Assembly (NCBI GenBank): GCA_024236415.1
Contig: JACKKN010000002.1
Coordinates: forward strand, 385,574-449,573
Direction of reading: 5' to 3'
From: Hyphomicrobiales bacterium
GTDB taxonomy: Bacteria; Pseudomonadota; Alphaproteobacteria; Rhodospirillales; JACKKN01
Length of the DNA stretch: 64,000 nt
The notes below the pieces were generated by a model, which was not told the origin of the DNA, searched no databases, and saw only the letters and a program-made list of their open reading frames with translations. Both the position numbers and the translations under genes were made by a program. Shown here piece by piece: positions 25,179 to 37,067 of the stretch (its first letter is position 1; each line of letters starts with the position of its first letter).

Positions 25179-26711
25179 ATGAACAACGTGCAGGACTCCG
25201 CCCCACAGGCGGCCGCCGGCGACGGGTCGGAAAAGATGCGGCCACGGATCCTGGTGGTCGAGGACCGCCAGGAGATCGGCGACGTCATCGTCGAGGCGTT
25301 GAAGGACGAGGACTACGAGGTCCTGCGCGCCGGCGACGGCGTGCGCGCCGTGCAGGTCGCCTACGACGGCGGCCTGAACCTGGCCATCCTGGACATCGAA
25401 CTGCCGGCCATGAACGGGTTCGAGGTGCTGAAGGCCCTGCGCATCCGCTATTCCGAGGCCGAGCTGCCGGTGATCATGCTGTCCGGCCGCCGAGCCGCCG
25501 ACGACATGGTCGAGGCGCTGAAGATCGGCGCCAGCGACTACATGACCAAGCCGTTCGACATCAACGTCCTGCTGGCCCGGGTGCGGCGGCACCTGTCGCA
25601 CCAGCGGATCGAGGAGACCCTGCTGGGCAAGGCCCTGTACGACCTGTGGGACCTGGGGCGCAACGCCATCCTGGCCTGGAGCCCGGCGCCGGGCGGGTTC
25701 GAGGTCCTGGCCGTGGCCAACGAGCACCTGGCCACGGCATCGGTGCGCGACGACGCGCGCGAATCCATCCTCACCCACCTGGCCGGCCCCAAGCAAATGA
25801 CCCGCGCCGAGCTGCAGGAGTTCGCCGCCCTGTTCGACGCGGCGCCACGGCGCATCGAGCTGACCCAGACCCTGGGCGAGCGCCTGAGCCACGCCACCAT
25901 CGAGAGCCTGGTGCGGCGGCACAGCGTGTCCCTGTCCCACGACCGGGCGGTGGCCCTGTTCGACATCGTCGGCTTCTCGCTGTTCTCGCCGCTGGAGCAG
26001 GTGGCGATCCTGAACAGCCTGTCCCATTCCCTGAATTCGGCCCACAACCGGCTGAGCGACCGCCAGATCGACATCAACTTCGCCCGCTCGACCACCGGCG
26101 ACGGGTTCTACATCTGGAATCGCGACACGGGGGTCGACGCCAACGTCAACCTGTACCATTTCATGCACCTGGCCCTGGCCGACAACGCCATCGCCTTCGC
26201 CAAGGCCCAGGCGCCGACGGTGCCGCGCCTGCGCGCCTGCTTCCAGATCGGCAGCCACTACGAGTTCCACCAGTCCGAGGGCCTGAGCCCGACCACGTCC
26301 AAGTACATCGTCGGCGAGGTGACCATCGAGCTGGCGCGCATGATCGACAAGGCCCTGCCCGGGCAGATCCTGGTCGGCGACTTCCGGGTCAGCATGCCCG
26401 ACTACAAGATCGGCGCCATCAAGGAGGTCGACAGCGTCACCTTCATCGAGGAGACGCAGGAAACCCTGTCGCGGCTGAGCGGCCTGCAACTGGGCGACGA
26501 CAGGATCGAGTCCATCAAGTGCTACCTGACGGGCGCCAAGGGCACCGACGGCGAGTTCGGGATCAAGAAGTACCGGGTCGTCGACAAGCACGGCGGCGCG
26601 CGGCTGGTCTACAACGCCAAGGTCAACATCCACCGCCACGGCGAGGAGCCCATCTTTCTGGGCATCCAGGACCAGGACCTGGAAAGCTTCGCCCCGGTGG
26701 TCGGGGCCTGA
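25179..26711 (+). CDS. Response regulator with class III nucleotidyl-cyclase-like output domain
   Basis: A 510-aa protein: a REC domain (~23-140; phosphoacceptor Asp72 in ILDIELPAMNG, Lys in MTKPFDI), a linker of about 100 residues, then a domain resembling a class III adenylate/guanylate cyclase (~255-415). Both metal Asp positions are present, D262 in LFDIVGFSLFS and D308 in TTGDGFYIWN, followed by YIVGEVTIELARMIDKALPGQILVGD. The usual NxxAxR transition-state residues are not clear, so it may be a divergent or inactive cyclase. A C-terminal tail (~415-510) is unassigned. It converges on the REC-EAL gene six bases away, placing it in the signalling island. Confidence 0.75.
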   Translation: MNNVQDSAPQAAAGDGSEKMRPRILVVEDRQEIGDVIVEALKDEDYEVLRAGDGVRAVQVAYDGGLNLAILDIELPAMNGFEVLKALRIRYSEAELPVIMLSGRRAADDMVEALKIGASDYMTKPFDINVLLARVRRHLSHQRIEETLLGKALYDLWDLGRNAILAWSPAPGGFEVLAVANEHLATASVRDDARESILTHLAGPKQMTRAELQEFAALFDAAPRRIELTQTLGERLSHATIESLVRRHSVSLSHDRAVALFDIVGFSLFSPLEQVAILNSLSHSLNSAHNRLSDRQIDINFARSTTGDGFYIWNRDTGVDANVNLYHFMHLALADNAIAFAKAQAPTVPRLRACFQIGSHYEFHQSEGLSPTTSKYIVGEVTIELARMIDKALPGQILVGDFRVSMPDYKIGAIKEVDSVTFIEETQETLSRLSGLQLGDDRIESIKCYLTGAKGTDGEFGIKKYRVVDKHGGARLVYNAKVNIHRHGEEPIFLGIQDQDLESFAPVVGA

Positions 26712-26717
26712 CCCGGG

Positions 26718-27905
26718 TCAGGCGCTCCAGTTCATCTTCGACAGGGTCTCGTGGGTCAGGGATTCGACCAGGTTGCCGAAGTCCTCGCCCGGCGTGGGCC
26801 GGCCCAGCAGGTATCCCTGGACCCGGTCGCATCCCTCGGCGCGCAGGAATTCCAGGACGTCCCGGGTCTCGACCCCCTCGGCGCAGACCGTCAGGCCCAG
26901 GTTGTGGGCCAGATCGACGATGGTGCGGATGATGGTGCGGGCCTCCTGGTGGGCCACGGCGTCGGCCACGAACGAGCGGTCGATCTTCAACTCGCCGAAG
27001 GGCATGCGGTAAAGCTGCACCAGGGACGAATACCCGGTCCCGAAGTCGTCGCAGGACAGGTGGAACCCCTTCAGGCGCAGGCGGGTCAGGATGTCCATGG
27101 CCCGGCCCGCGTCCTCCATGGCGCCCGATTCGGTGATCTCCAGGACGAACCAGCCGGGTTCGCCGCCGCAGTCGCGCACCAGGGTGGCGATGCGGTCGGG
27201 ATAGTCCAGCTCGACCAGCAGGCCGGCCGTGATGTTGACCGACACGGTGATCAGCAAGCCGCCGTCGCGCCAGCGCGCCAGGTGGCGGACGGACTGCTCC
27301 AGGATCGACCAGGTCAGGGCGGAGATCAGGCCCTCGGCCTCGGCGAGGGGGATGAACACACTGGGCTGGATCAGGCCGTAGTCCGGGTGCTCCCACCGGG
27401 CCAGGGCCTCGGCGCCCTGGATCACGTCGCCCTTCTTGGCGTCGAGTTCGACCTTGGGCTGGAAATAGGGCACGACATGGCCCTGTTCGATGGCCGCCCG
27501 CAGGTCCTCGGCCGTGGGCAGGAATTCGCCCTCGGGCTGGACCGCGAGCATGTCTTCCAGCTCGTCCACGGCGAACGGCTTGCGCAGGGCGCCGACCATG
27601 TTCAGGTCGTGGTTCTGGCCCAGGCGCAGGGCCGAGTTGACGACCTTGGAATCGAACCCGCTGATGACGGCGATGCGGGCGGTGCAGCCCTGCTCGGCCA
27701 GGTAGCGGAGCAGTTCCACCCCGTCACCCGTCGGCATGGCCAGGTCCAGGGTGATGAACGTGGGCTGGGTCCGGTGATAGGCGGCCTCGAATTCGCCCGG
27801 ATCGTCGATGGCGTGGACCTCGTAGTCCAGGTCCTCGGCAACGGCGCGGATCAAGGCGCAGATGCTGGGCGTGTCGTCCACAATCAGAAGTCGCTTCGGC
27901 TTCAT
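26718..27905 (-). CDS. Response regulator with EAL c-di-GMP phosphodiesterase domain
   Basis: A 395-aa protein with an N-terminal REC domain (IVDDTPS, phosphoacceptor Asp54 in FITLDLAMPTGDG, Lys in LRKPF) and a C-terminal EAL domain (~140-385). The EAL motif is intact in GAEALARWEHPDYG, as are Asn in SVNITAGLL, DDFGTGYSSL, the FGELKIDRSFV Lys and AEGVET. It should hydrolyse c-di-GMP under phosphorylation control. Its start lies only 4 bases from the stop of the LOV histidine kinase gene, making the two an operon and likely cognate partners. Confidence 0.95.
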   Translation of the reverse strand: MKPKRLLIVDDTPSICALIRAVAEDLDYEVHAIDDPGEFEAAYHRTQPTFITLDLAMPTGDGVELLRYLAEQGCTARIAVISGFDSKVVNSALRLGQNHDLNMVGALRKPFAVDELEDMLAVQPEGEFLPTAEDLRAAIEQGHVVPYFQPKVELDAKKGDVIQGAEALARWEHPDYGLIQPSVFIPLAEAEGLISALTWSILEQSVRHLARWRDGGLLITVSVNITAGLLVELDYPDRIATLVRDCGGEPGWFVLEITESGAMEDAGRAMDILTRLRLKGFHLSCDDFGTGYSSLVQLYRMPFGELKIDRSFVADAVAHQEARTIIRTIVDLAHNLGLTVCAEGVETRDVLEFLRAEGCDRVQGYLLGRPTPGEDFGNLVESLTHETLSKMNWSA

Positions 27906-27909
27906 CGTC

Positions 27910-31206
<3,297 letters not shown>

Positions 31207-31322
31207 GCCGTTGTCCTCGATCTCGGTGCGCCTTCCGCGCAATCTACGGCTGTCGCCCTGCCCCGGGGTCGACGGCGTGGTCTCGGTTTGCCCTCAAAAA
31301 AGGTGGTTTGTGACGATGCCGC

Positions 31323-31862
31323 TCAACTAGCATTTCCTTGGGCCCGGCTGGCGACCAGCCGCAGCCTGGCACCGCCGGGTTTTGCGCCGCTCAGGATTCT
31401 GTATTCCATCAGGTCCACGGCCATCGCCGCCAGGTCCCGCAGCACGCCCAGGTGCTCGTCCGCCAGGCCGGGGCGCGGCTTGCTGTCGATCACGCACAGG
31501 GTCCCCAGGCGATGTCCGTCGGGCGCCTCCAGCGGCGCGCCGGCGTAGAACCGGATGTACGGGCTGCCCGTGACCAGGGGATTGTCGCGAAACCGGGGAT
31601 CGGTCCGGGCGTCGGGCACGACCAGCACGCCGCCGTCGCGCACGGCGTGGGCGCAGAACGACCACGCCACGGGCGTCTCGCGCCCGACCAGGCCGCGGGC
31701 CGACTTGAACCATTGCCGGTCCCGGTCCACCAGCGAGACCAGCGCGATGGGCGCCGAGTAGACGCTGGCGGCGACCCGGGTCAACCGGTCGAACATCGCC
31801 TCGGGCGGCGTATCGAGGATCTCGTAACGCGCCAGGGCCCTGAGCCTGTCCACCTCGGTCAT
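31323..31862 (-). CDS. GAF-domain protein
   Basis: A 179-aa single GAF domain (RLRALARYEILDTPPEAMFDRLTRVAASVY ... LVSLVDRDRQWFKSARGL ... SFCAHAV ... RFYAGAPLEAPDGHRLGTLCVIDSKPR). This is the free-standing form often found fused to histidine kinases or diguanylate cyclases; here no output domain is attached. It ends 116 bases upstream of the kinase gene on the same strand and may be cotranscribed as an accessory sensor. The ATG at 31862 is preferred; the frame is open further upstream. Confidence 0.88.
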   Translation of the reverse strand: MTEVDRLRALARYEILDTPPEAMFDRLTRVAASVYSAPIALVSLVDRDRQWFKSARGLVGRETPVAWSFCAHAVRDGGVLVVPDARTDPRFRDNPLVTGSPYIRFYAGAPLEAPDGHRLGTLCVIDSKPRPGLADEHLGVLRDLAAMAVDLMEYRILSGAKPGGARLRLVASRAQGNAS

Positions 31863-32306
31863 GACTGATTCCGTTCCTTGTCCGTCCCGTGTCCGGTCCC
31901 CGTCCGCGCCGGCCAGGAACCCCGGCTGGGGGTGGATGGCGGTGGTCGCTACGGTCGCCACCGCGGGCCGGCGGCCACCTGTTTCGGTGGCCGAATCGTC
32001 CCGGACGTTCTGGTTGTCACTGCGTATTTTTTGCACAACCTATTGAAATCACATACAAACTTGCGCGAGACCCCTCGCGCGGAGCCGCGGTATATACCAG
32101 AATTTTCCCGAAACGCAAAAATAAATTCTAGGCAGTAGAATAGAAAATTGGTCGGACACATCCGGCACAAGCGGGTATGCACCCCCGTCAATCCCGCCGC
32201 CAGGACGCCCGCGGCAAGGCCGCCGGACCGGGCCCCCGTGGCCGATTGACTGATTGTATGCATTTGAATACAAAATGAAACGCCACATTGCTGCGGGGGA
32301 CGAACC
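31863..32306. other. Divergent intergenic region with AT-rich control sequences
   Basis: A 444-base gap between the leftward GAF gene and the rightward TcuA-like gene. It contains an AT-rich block at 32020-32150, with a perfect ATTCTA(5)TAGAAT inverted repeat at 32125-32141 nested within AATTTTC (32101-32107) and GAAAATT (32143-32149), and the GntR-like operator near 32254-32273. No ORF is supported. Confidence 0.5.
32254..32273. promoter_or_regulatory. GntR-like operator upstream of tcuA-like gene
   Basis: TTGTAT, eight bases, then ATACAA form inverted arms (TTGTATGCATTTGAATACAA) 33 bases before the flavoprotein start. The half-sites match those at the other GntR locus (14816-14827 and the GAATACA repeats). 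The FCD-GntR encoded two genes on is the natural candidate to bind it. Confidence 0.55.
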
Positions 32307-33797
32307 ATGTCGCGCGTGACCTACGACGTCGCCATTCTGGGTGCCGGCAACGCGGCCCTGTGCGCCGCCCTGGCCGCCGCCGAGGGCGGCGCCCGGGTCC
32401 TGGTGCTGGAATGCGCGCCCGAGGACGTGGCCGGCGGCAACAGCCGGTTCACGGCCGGGGCCATCCGCTTCGCCTACGACGGGGTGGCGGACCTGCGCCA
32501 GGTGGTGACGGACCTGACCGAGGACGAGATCGCCAACACCGACTTCGGCACCTATACCGAGGACCAGTTCTTCGACGACATGTTCCGGGTCACCGAATAC
32601 CGCACCGACCCGGACCTGTGCGAGGTGCTGGTGCGGCGAAGCTTCGCGACCATGAAGTGGATGCGCGAACAGGGCGTGCGTTTCGTGCCCATCTACGGCC
32701 GCCAGGCGTTCAAGGTCGACGGCCGGTTCAAGTTCTGGGGCGGGCTGACGGTCGAGGCCGTGGGCGGCGGACCGGGGCTGGTCCAGATGCTGACCGCGGC
32801 GGCGACCGGGCGCGGCGTCGAGATCTGGTACCGGGCCCGCGGGCTGTCGCTGCTGTCCGACGGCACCGCGGTCACCGGCATCCGGGTCCGCCGGGACGGC
32901 GCGCTGCTGGACGTGAACGCGCGCGCCGTGGTCCTGGCCGCCGGCGGCTTCCAGGCCAGCCCCGAGATGCGCACCCGCTACCTGGGCCCGGGTTGGGACG
33001 TGGCCAAGGTGCGCGGCACGCCCTACAACACCGGCGACGGCATCCGCATGGCCATGGACATGGGCGCCGCCACCGCCGGCAACTGGTCCGGCTGCCACGC
33101 CGTGGGGTGGGACCGCAACGCGCCCGAGTTCGGCGACCTGGCCGTGGGCGACGGGTTCCAGAAGCACTCCTACCCCTTCGGCATTATTATCAACGCCAAG
33201 GGCGAGCGCTTCGTCGACGAGGGCGCCGACTTCCGCAACTACACCTACGCCAAGTACGGCCGCGAGGTGCTGGCCCAGCCCGGCCAGTTCGCCTGGCAGG
33301 TGTTCGACCAGAAGGTCACCCACCTGCTGCGCGACGAATACCGCATCCGCCAGGTCACCAAGGTCAGCGCCGGGACGCTGGTGGACCTGGCCGAACGGCT
33401 GGACGGGGTCGACGCCGCCCGCTTCCTGGAAACGGTCGCGGCCTACAACGCCGCCGTGCGCCAGGACGTGCCGTTCGACCCCAACGTCAAGGACGGCCGG
33501 GGCACCCGCGGCCTGGACCTGCCGAAAAGCAACTGGGCCAACACCCTGGACGAACCGCCGTTCGAGGCCTACGCCGTCACCTGCGGCATCACCTTCACCT
33601 TCGGCGGCCTGCGCATCGACACGGACGCGCGGGTGCAGAGCACCGATTACCAGCCGATCCCCGGCCTGTTCGCCGCCGGCGAACTGGTGGGCGGGGTGTT
33701 CTTCCACAACTACCCGGGCGGCACCGGGCTGATCAACGGCGCCGTGTTCGGCCGGATCGCCGGCGCCGGCGCCGCCCGCCACGCCCTGGGCAGGTGA
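32307..33797 (+). CDS. tcuA: FAD-dependent tricarballylate dehydrogenase-like flavoprotein
   Basis: A 496-aa member of the fumarate reductase/succinate dehydrogenase flavoprotein superfamily. The FAD motif is DVAILGAGNAALCAALAAAEGGARVLVLE, followed by AGGNSRFTAGAIRFAYDG, typical of TcuA. The C-terminal GLFAAGELVGGVFFHNYPGGTGLINGAVFGRIAG completes FAD binding. TcuA oxidizes tricarballylate to cis-aconitate; related enzymes oxidize other polycarboxylates or 3-oxosteroids, so substrate identity is tentative. No tcuB or tcuC follows; a GntR gene does, four bases on. Confidence 0.75.
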   Translation: MSRVTYDVAILGAGNAALCAALAAAEGGARVLVLECAPEDVAGGNSRFTAGAIRFAYDGVADLRQVVTDLTEDEIANTDFGTYTEDQFFDDMFRVTEYRTDPDLCEVLVRRSFATMKWMREQGVRFVPIYGRQAFKVDGRFKFWGGLTVEAVGGGPGLVQMLTAAATGRGVEIWYRARGLSLLSDGTAVTGIRVRRDGALLDVNARAVVLAAGGFQASPEMRTRYLGPGWDVAKVRGTPYNTGDGIRMAMDMGAATAGNWSGCHAVGWDRNAPEFGDLAVGDGFQKHSYPFGIIINAKGERFVDEGADFRNYTYAKYGREVLAQPGQFAWQVFDQKVTHLLRDEYRIRQVTKVSAGTLVDLAERLDGVDAARFLETVAAYNAAVRQDVPFDPNVKDGRGTRGLDLPKSNWANTLDEPPFEAYAVTCGITFTFGGLRIDTDARVQSTDYQPIPGLFAAGELVGGVFFHNYPGGTGLINGAVFGRIAGAGAARHALGR

Positions 33798-33801
33798 CGC
33801 C

Positions 33802-34440
33802 ATGGCCCGCGCCGGCACCAGCAGCCTGGACGTCTGTGACCGGCTGCGCGCCCTGATCCGCAGCGGCGAGCTGCTGCCCGGCACGCCGCTGCGCGAACAG
33901 GAGCTGGCGCGCCGCTTCGGGGTCAGCCGCACGCCGGTGCGCGAGGCGTTCCGCCGCCTGGAGGCCGACGGCCTGCTGCAGCACGAGGCCCACAAGGGAA
34001 TGGTGGTGCCGCGGCTCGACCCGCAGGCGGTGACCGAGCTGTACGTCATGCGCGAGGTGCTGGAAGGCACGGCGGCGGCGCTCGCCGCCCAGCACGCCAC
34101 CGAAGCCGAGATCGCCTTCCTCGCCGACATGGTGGCCGCCGACCGCGTGATCGCAGACCGGCCCGACGCCCTGGCGGCAACCAACCGCCGGTTCCACGAG
34201 GCCATCCACCACGCCGCCCACAACCGCTACCTGCTGAAATCCCTGCGCGCCATCCGCGTCGCCATCGACATGCTGGGGCCGACCACCCTGGCGGTCCCGG
34301 GCCGCGGCGCCGAGGCGGTGGATCAGCACGCCGCGGTCCTGGACGCCATCGCCGGGCGCGACCCGGCCGCCGCCGAAACCCTGGCCCGCGGGCACGTGCG
34401 CAGTTCCCACAAGGCGCGCCTGGCGCTGCTTTTCGACTGA
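33802..34440 (+). CDS. GntR-family transcriptional regulator (FCD domain)
   Basis: A 212-aa FadR/FCD-type regulator: winged helix LREQELARRFGVSRTPVREAFRRLEADGLLQHEAHKG (residues ~30-70) and FCD domain (ELYVMREVLEGTAAALAA, TNRRFHEAIHHAA, DQHAAVLDAIAGRD). It follows the TcuA-like gene and presumably represses it through the operator at 32254-32273. The downstream gap 34441-34564 holds only a weak hairpin (CCGGTC at 34466-34471, GACCGG at 34481-34486). Confidence 0.92.
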   Translation: MARAGTSSLDVCDRLRALIRSGELLPGTPLREQELARRFGVSRTPVREAFRRLEADGLLQHEAHKGMVVPRLDPQAVTELYVMREVLEGTAAALAAQHATEAEIAFLADMVAADRVIADRPDALAATNRRFHEAIHHAAHNRYLLKSLRAIRVAIDMLGPTTLAVPGRGAEAVDQHAAVLDAIAGRDPAAAETLARGHVRSSHKARLALLFD

Positions 34441-34564
34441 AGCGGTTTGCCGGCGCCGCCCACCGCCGGTCAAAAAGGGAGACCGGCCGTGGCGACCGTC
34501 CGCTGGTGACAAGCCTTTCGGGCCATGGAATAATGCGCCTCGGTTCCCAATTGGTTGGCGTTTC

Positions 34565-36028
34565 ATGACCGCCTTTTCCGGCCTATTCCAAACATATGAT
34601 CAGGGGGCGTACTTCTGCGAACTGCTCGGCGCGCCCGAGCGGGCGAAGCCGCCGGCGGCGGCCATGGGCAAGATCGTCCGGCGTCTCGACAAGCTGAACG
34701 TCAAGACCCTGCGCAAGCGGGCCCAGGCGGCCGAGCGCGAGCTGTTCAACCTGGGCATCACGTTCACCGTCTACTCGGACGCCAACGCCATCGACCGCAT
34801 CCTGCCCTTCGACGTGGTGCCGCGCATCCTGTCGAAGAAGGACTGGGAGACGATCGATTCCGGGGTCCGCCAGCGGGTCGCGGCCATCAACCTGTTCCTG
34901 CACGACGTCTACCACGACCAGAAGATCCTCAAGGACGGCGTGGTGCCCAAGGACCTGGTGCTGGGCAATGCCAACTACTGCAAGCGCATGGCCGGGGTCG
35001 ACCTGCCCGGGGGCACCTATGTGCACATCTGCGGCACCGACATCGTCCGCGGCACCGACGGCCGGTTCAAGGTGCTGGAAGACAACGCGCGCACCCCGTC
35101 GGGCGTCTCCTACGTGATCGAGAACCGCCACCTGATGCTGCGCACCTTCCCCGACCTGATGGACAAGATCGGCATCCGGCGGGTGTCCGACTATGGCCTC
35201 CGGCTGCACCAGGCGCTGGCCCAGGTGGCCCCGGTCGGGGTCGACGAGGGCGACGCCCAGGTGGTGCTGCTGTCGCCGGGCGTCTTCAATTCCGCCTATT
35301 TCGAGCACGTCTTCCTGGCCCGCGAGATGGGCGTGCCGCTGGTCGAGGGACGGGATTTGATCGTCCAGGACGACCAGGTGTTCATGAAGACCACCGGCGG
35401 CGTCGAACGGGTCCATGTCATCTACCGCCGCATCGACGACGCGTTCCTCGACCCGAAGGCGTTCCGCAAGGATTCCATGCTGGGCGTGCCCGGGATCTTC
35501 GCCGCCTACGCCAAGGGCAACGTGACGCTGGCCAACGCCGTCGGCACCGGAATCGCCGACGACAAGGCGGTCTACGCCTACATGCCGCGCATCATCCGCT
35601 ACTATCTGGACGAGGACGCGATCCTCGAGAACGTGGAGACCCACATCTGCCGCGAGCCCGAGGGACTGGCCTACACCCTGCAGAACCTGAGCAAGCTGGT
35701 GGTCAAGCCGGTCGGCGAATCGGGCGGGTACGGGGTGCTGATCGGGCCCCGGTCCAACGCCGCCAGCCTGGAGAAGCGGCACAAGGAGCTGCTGGCCAAT
35801 CCCAAGAACTACATCGCCCAGCCCATGGTCAACCTGTCGGTCTGTCCGACCCTGACGCCGTCGGGCCTCGATCCGCGCCACGTGGACCTGAGGCCCTTCG
35901 CGGTCACCGGACGGTCGACCTGGGTGCTGCCGGGAGGGCTGACCCGGGTCGCCCTGACCAAGGGGTCGCTGATCGTCAATTCCTCGCAAGGGGGCGGAAC
36001 GAAGGATACCTGGGTCCTTGACAAATAG
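34565..36028 (+). CDS. Circularly permuted ATP-grasp protein (DUF404/DUF407 family)
   Basis: A 487-aa protein of the circularly permuted ATP-grasp type 2 family. Typical segments are FTVYSDANAIDRILPFDVVPRILSKKDWETIDSGVRQRVAAINLFLHDVYHDQKIL, GTYVHICGTDIVRGTDGRFKVLEDNARTPSGVSYVIENR and KPVGESGGYGVLIGP. ATP-grasp enzymes form amide bonds, and this family is predicted to ligate amino acids or peptides. The first gene of a five-gene run, it overlaps the alpha-E gene by 11 bases. Confidence 0.93.
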   Translation: MTAFSGLFQTYDQGAYFCELLGAPERAKPPAAAMGKIVRRLDKLNVKTLRKRAQAAERELFNLGITFTVYSDANAIDRILPFDVVPRILSKKDWETIDSGVRQRVAAINLFLHDVYHDQKILKDGVVPKDLVLGNANYCKRMAGVDLPGGTYVHICGTDIVRGTDGRFKVLEDNARTPSGVSYVIENRHLMLRTFPDLMDKIGIRRVSDYGLRLHQALAQVAPVGVDEGDAQVVLLSPGVFNSAYFEHVFLAREMGVPLVEGRDLIVQDDQVFMKTTGGVERVHVIYRRIDDAFLDPKAFRKDSMLGVPGIFAAYAKGNVTLANAVGTGIADDKAVYAYMPRIIRYYLDEDAILENVETHICREPEGLAYTLQNLSKLVVKPVGESGGYGVLIGPRSNAASLEKRHKELLANPKNYIAQPMVNLSVCPTLTPSGLDPRHVDLRPFAVTGRSTWVLPGGLTRVALTKGSLIVNSSQGGGTKDTWVLDK

Positions 36029-36965
36029 CCTGCTCGCCCGGTTCGCCGAGAACATCTTCTGGCTTGCCCGCTATATGGAGCGGGCCGAGAACCTGGCCCG
36101 CATCATCGACATCGCCGAAACCCACGCCCGCGACGAGGCCGGCGGCCAGGACTGGAAGGCGGTCCTGGAAATGAACTCGGACGTCAAGCGGTTCACCGAG
36201 ATGCACGGCGAGATCGCGCCCGGCAACGTCATCTACTTCTACCTGCTCAACCGCGACAACCCGAATTCGATCGTCTCCTCGGTCACCTACGCGCGGGAGA
36301 ACGCCCGCTCGCTGCGCCACCTGATCAGCACCGAGATGTGGTCGCACCTCAACGTGTTCCAGACCTGGCTGACGGGCCTGCGGCGGCGCGACGTGACGGC
36401 CAAGAAGCTGGCCGGGATCTGCGGGCGGATCAAGCAGGAGTGCCAGGCCCACACGGGGATCACCGAGGGCACCCTGTACCAGGACCAGGGCGCCTGCTTC
36501 TACTGGATCGGCAAGTCGGTGGAGCGCCTGGACCAGGCGACCCGGCTGATCGACATCGGCTACCGGCAGTCGCTGCTGCTGGGGCCGGACCGGGACAAGG
36601 ATTCCCACTGGAACGCCCTGTTGCGCTTCGCGTCCGGCTATCAGGCCTATCGCCGCACCCATCGCGTCAACATGCGGCCGGCGGAAGTCGTCCGCTTCCT
36701 CGCCTTCGACGGCAATTTCCCCCGGTCGCTGCTGACCTCGGTCGAGACCGCGCAGCGGCACGTGAGGCGGCTGGAGGACGGGTTCGGCATCGAATCCGGG
36801 CGCGAGGCCCTGGGCATTCTCGACGAGATCCGGTCCCGGTTCCTGGAAACCGACATCCAGGCCGTGCTGGACACCGACCTGCACGGTTACCTGGACGAGA
36901 TCCAGCGCCGCCTGCAGGACTGCACGGTCGCCCTGGGCAAGCGCTGCTTCGGCCATCTGGAATAG
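36018..36965 (+). CDS. Alpha-E domain protein (DUF403)
   Basis: A 315-aa all-helical alpha-E protein starting at TTG 36018 inside the end of the preceding gene. The family start LLARFAENIFWLARYMERAENLARIIDIAETHARD is clear, with the conserved acidic helix pattern that gives the domain its name and SVTYARENARSLRHLIS midway. These proteins always accompany the permuted ATP-grasp enzymes and probably form a complex with them. It has no catalytic motif I recognize. Confidence 0.92.
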   Translation: MTNSLLARFAENIFWLARYMERAENLARIIDIAETHARDEAGGQDWKAVLEMNSDVKRFTEMHGEIAPGNVIYFYLLNRDNPNSIVSSVTYARENARSLRHLISTEMWSHLNVFQTWLTGLRRRDVTAKKLAGICGRIKQECQAHTGITEGTLYQDQGACFYWIGKSVERLDQATRLIDIGYRQSLLLGPDRDKDSHWNALLRFASGYQAYRRTHRVNMRPAEVVRFLAFDGNFPRSLLTSVETAQRHVRRLEDGFGIESGREALGILDEIRSRFLETDIQAVLDTDLHGYLDEIQRRLQDCTVALGKRCFGHLE

Positions 36966-37067
36966 CGCGGCCCCCGTCGGATAGACGAGAATACCGAAGA
37001 ATTCTATGGTCCCCGGGCACGATCTGTGGAACCTTCGCCCGCCAGAGCGAACCGTCGCGAGCCGGCC

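Noticed and set aside
25008..26639. N-terminal extension of the fumC frame to 1021 aa
   Set aside because: The extension is antisense to the REC-cyclase gene and lacks fumarase content; the start at 25007 gives normal FumC length.
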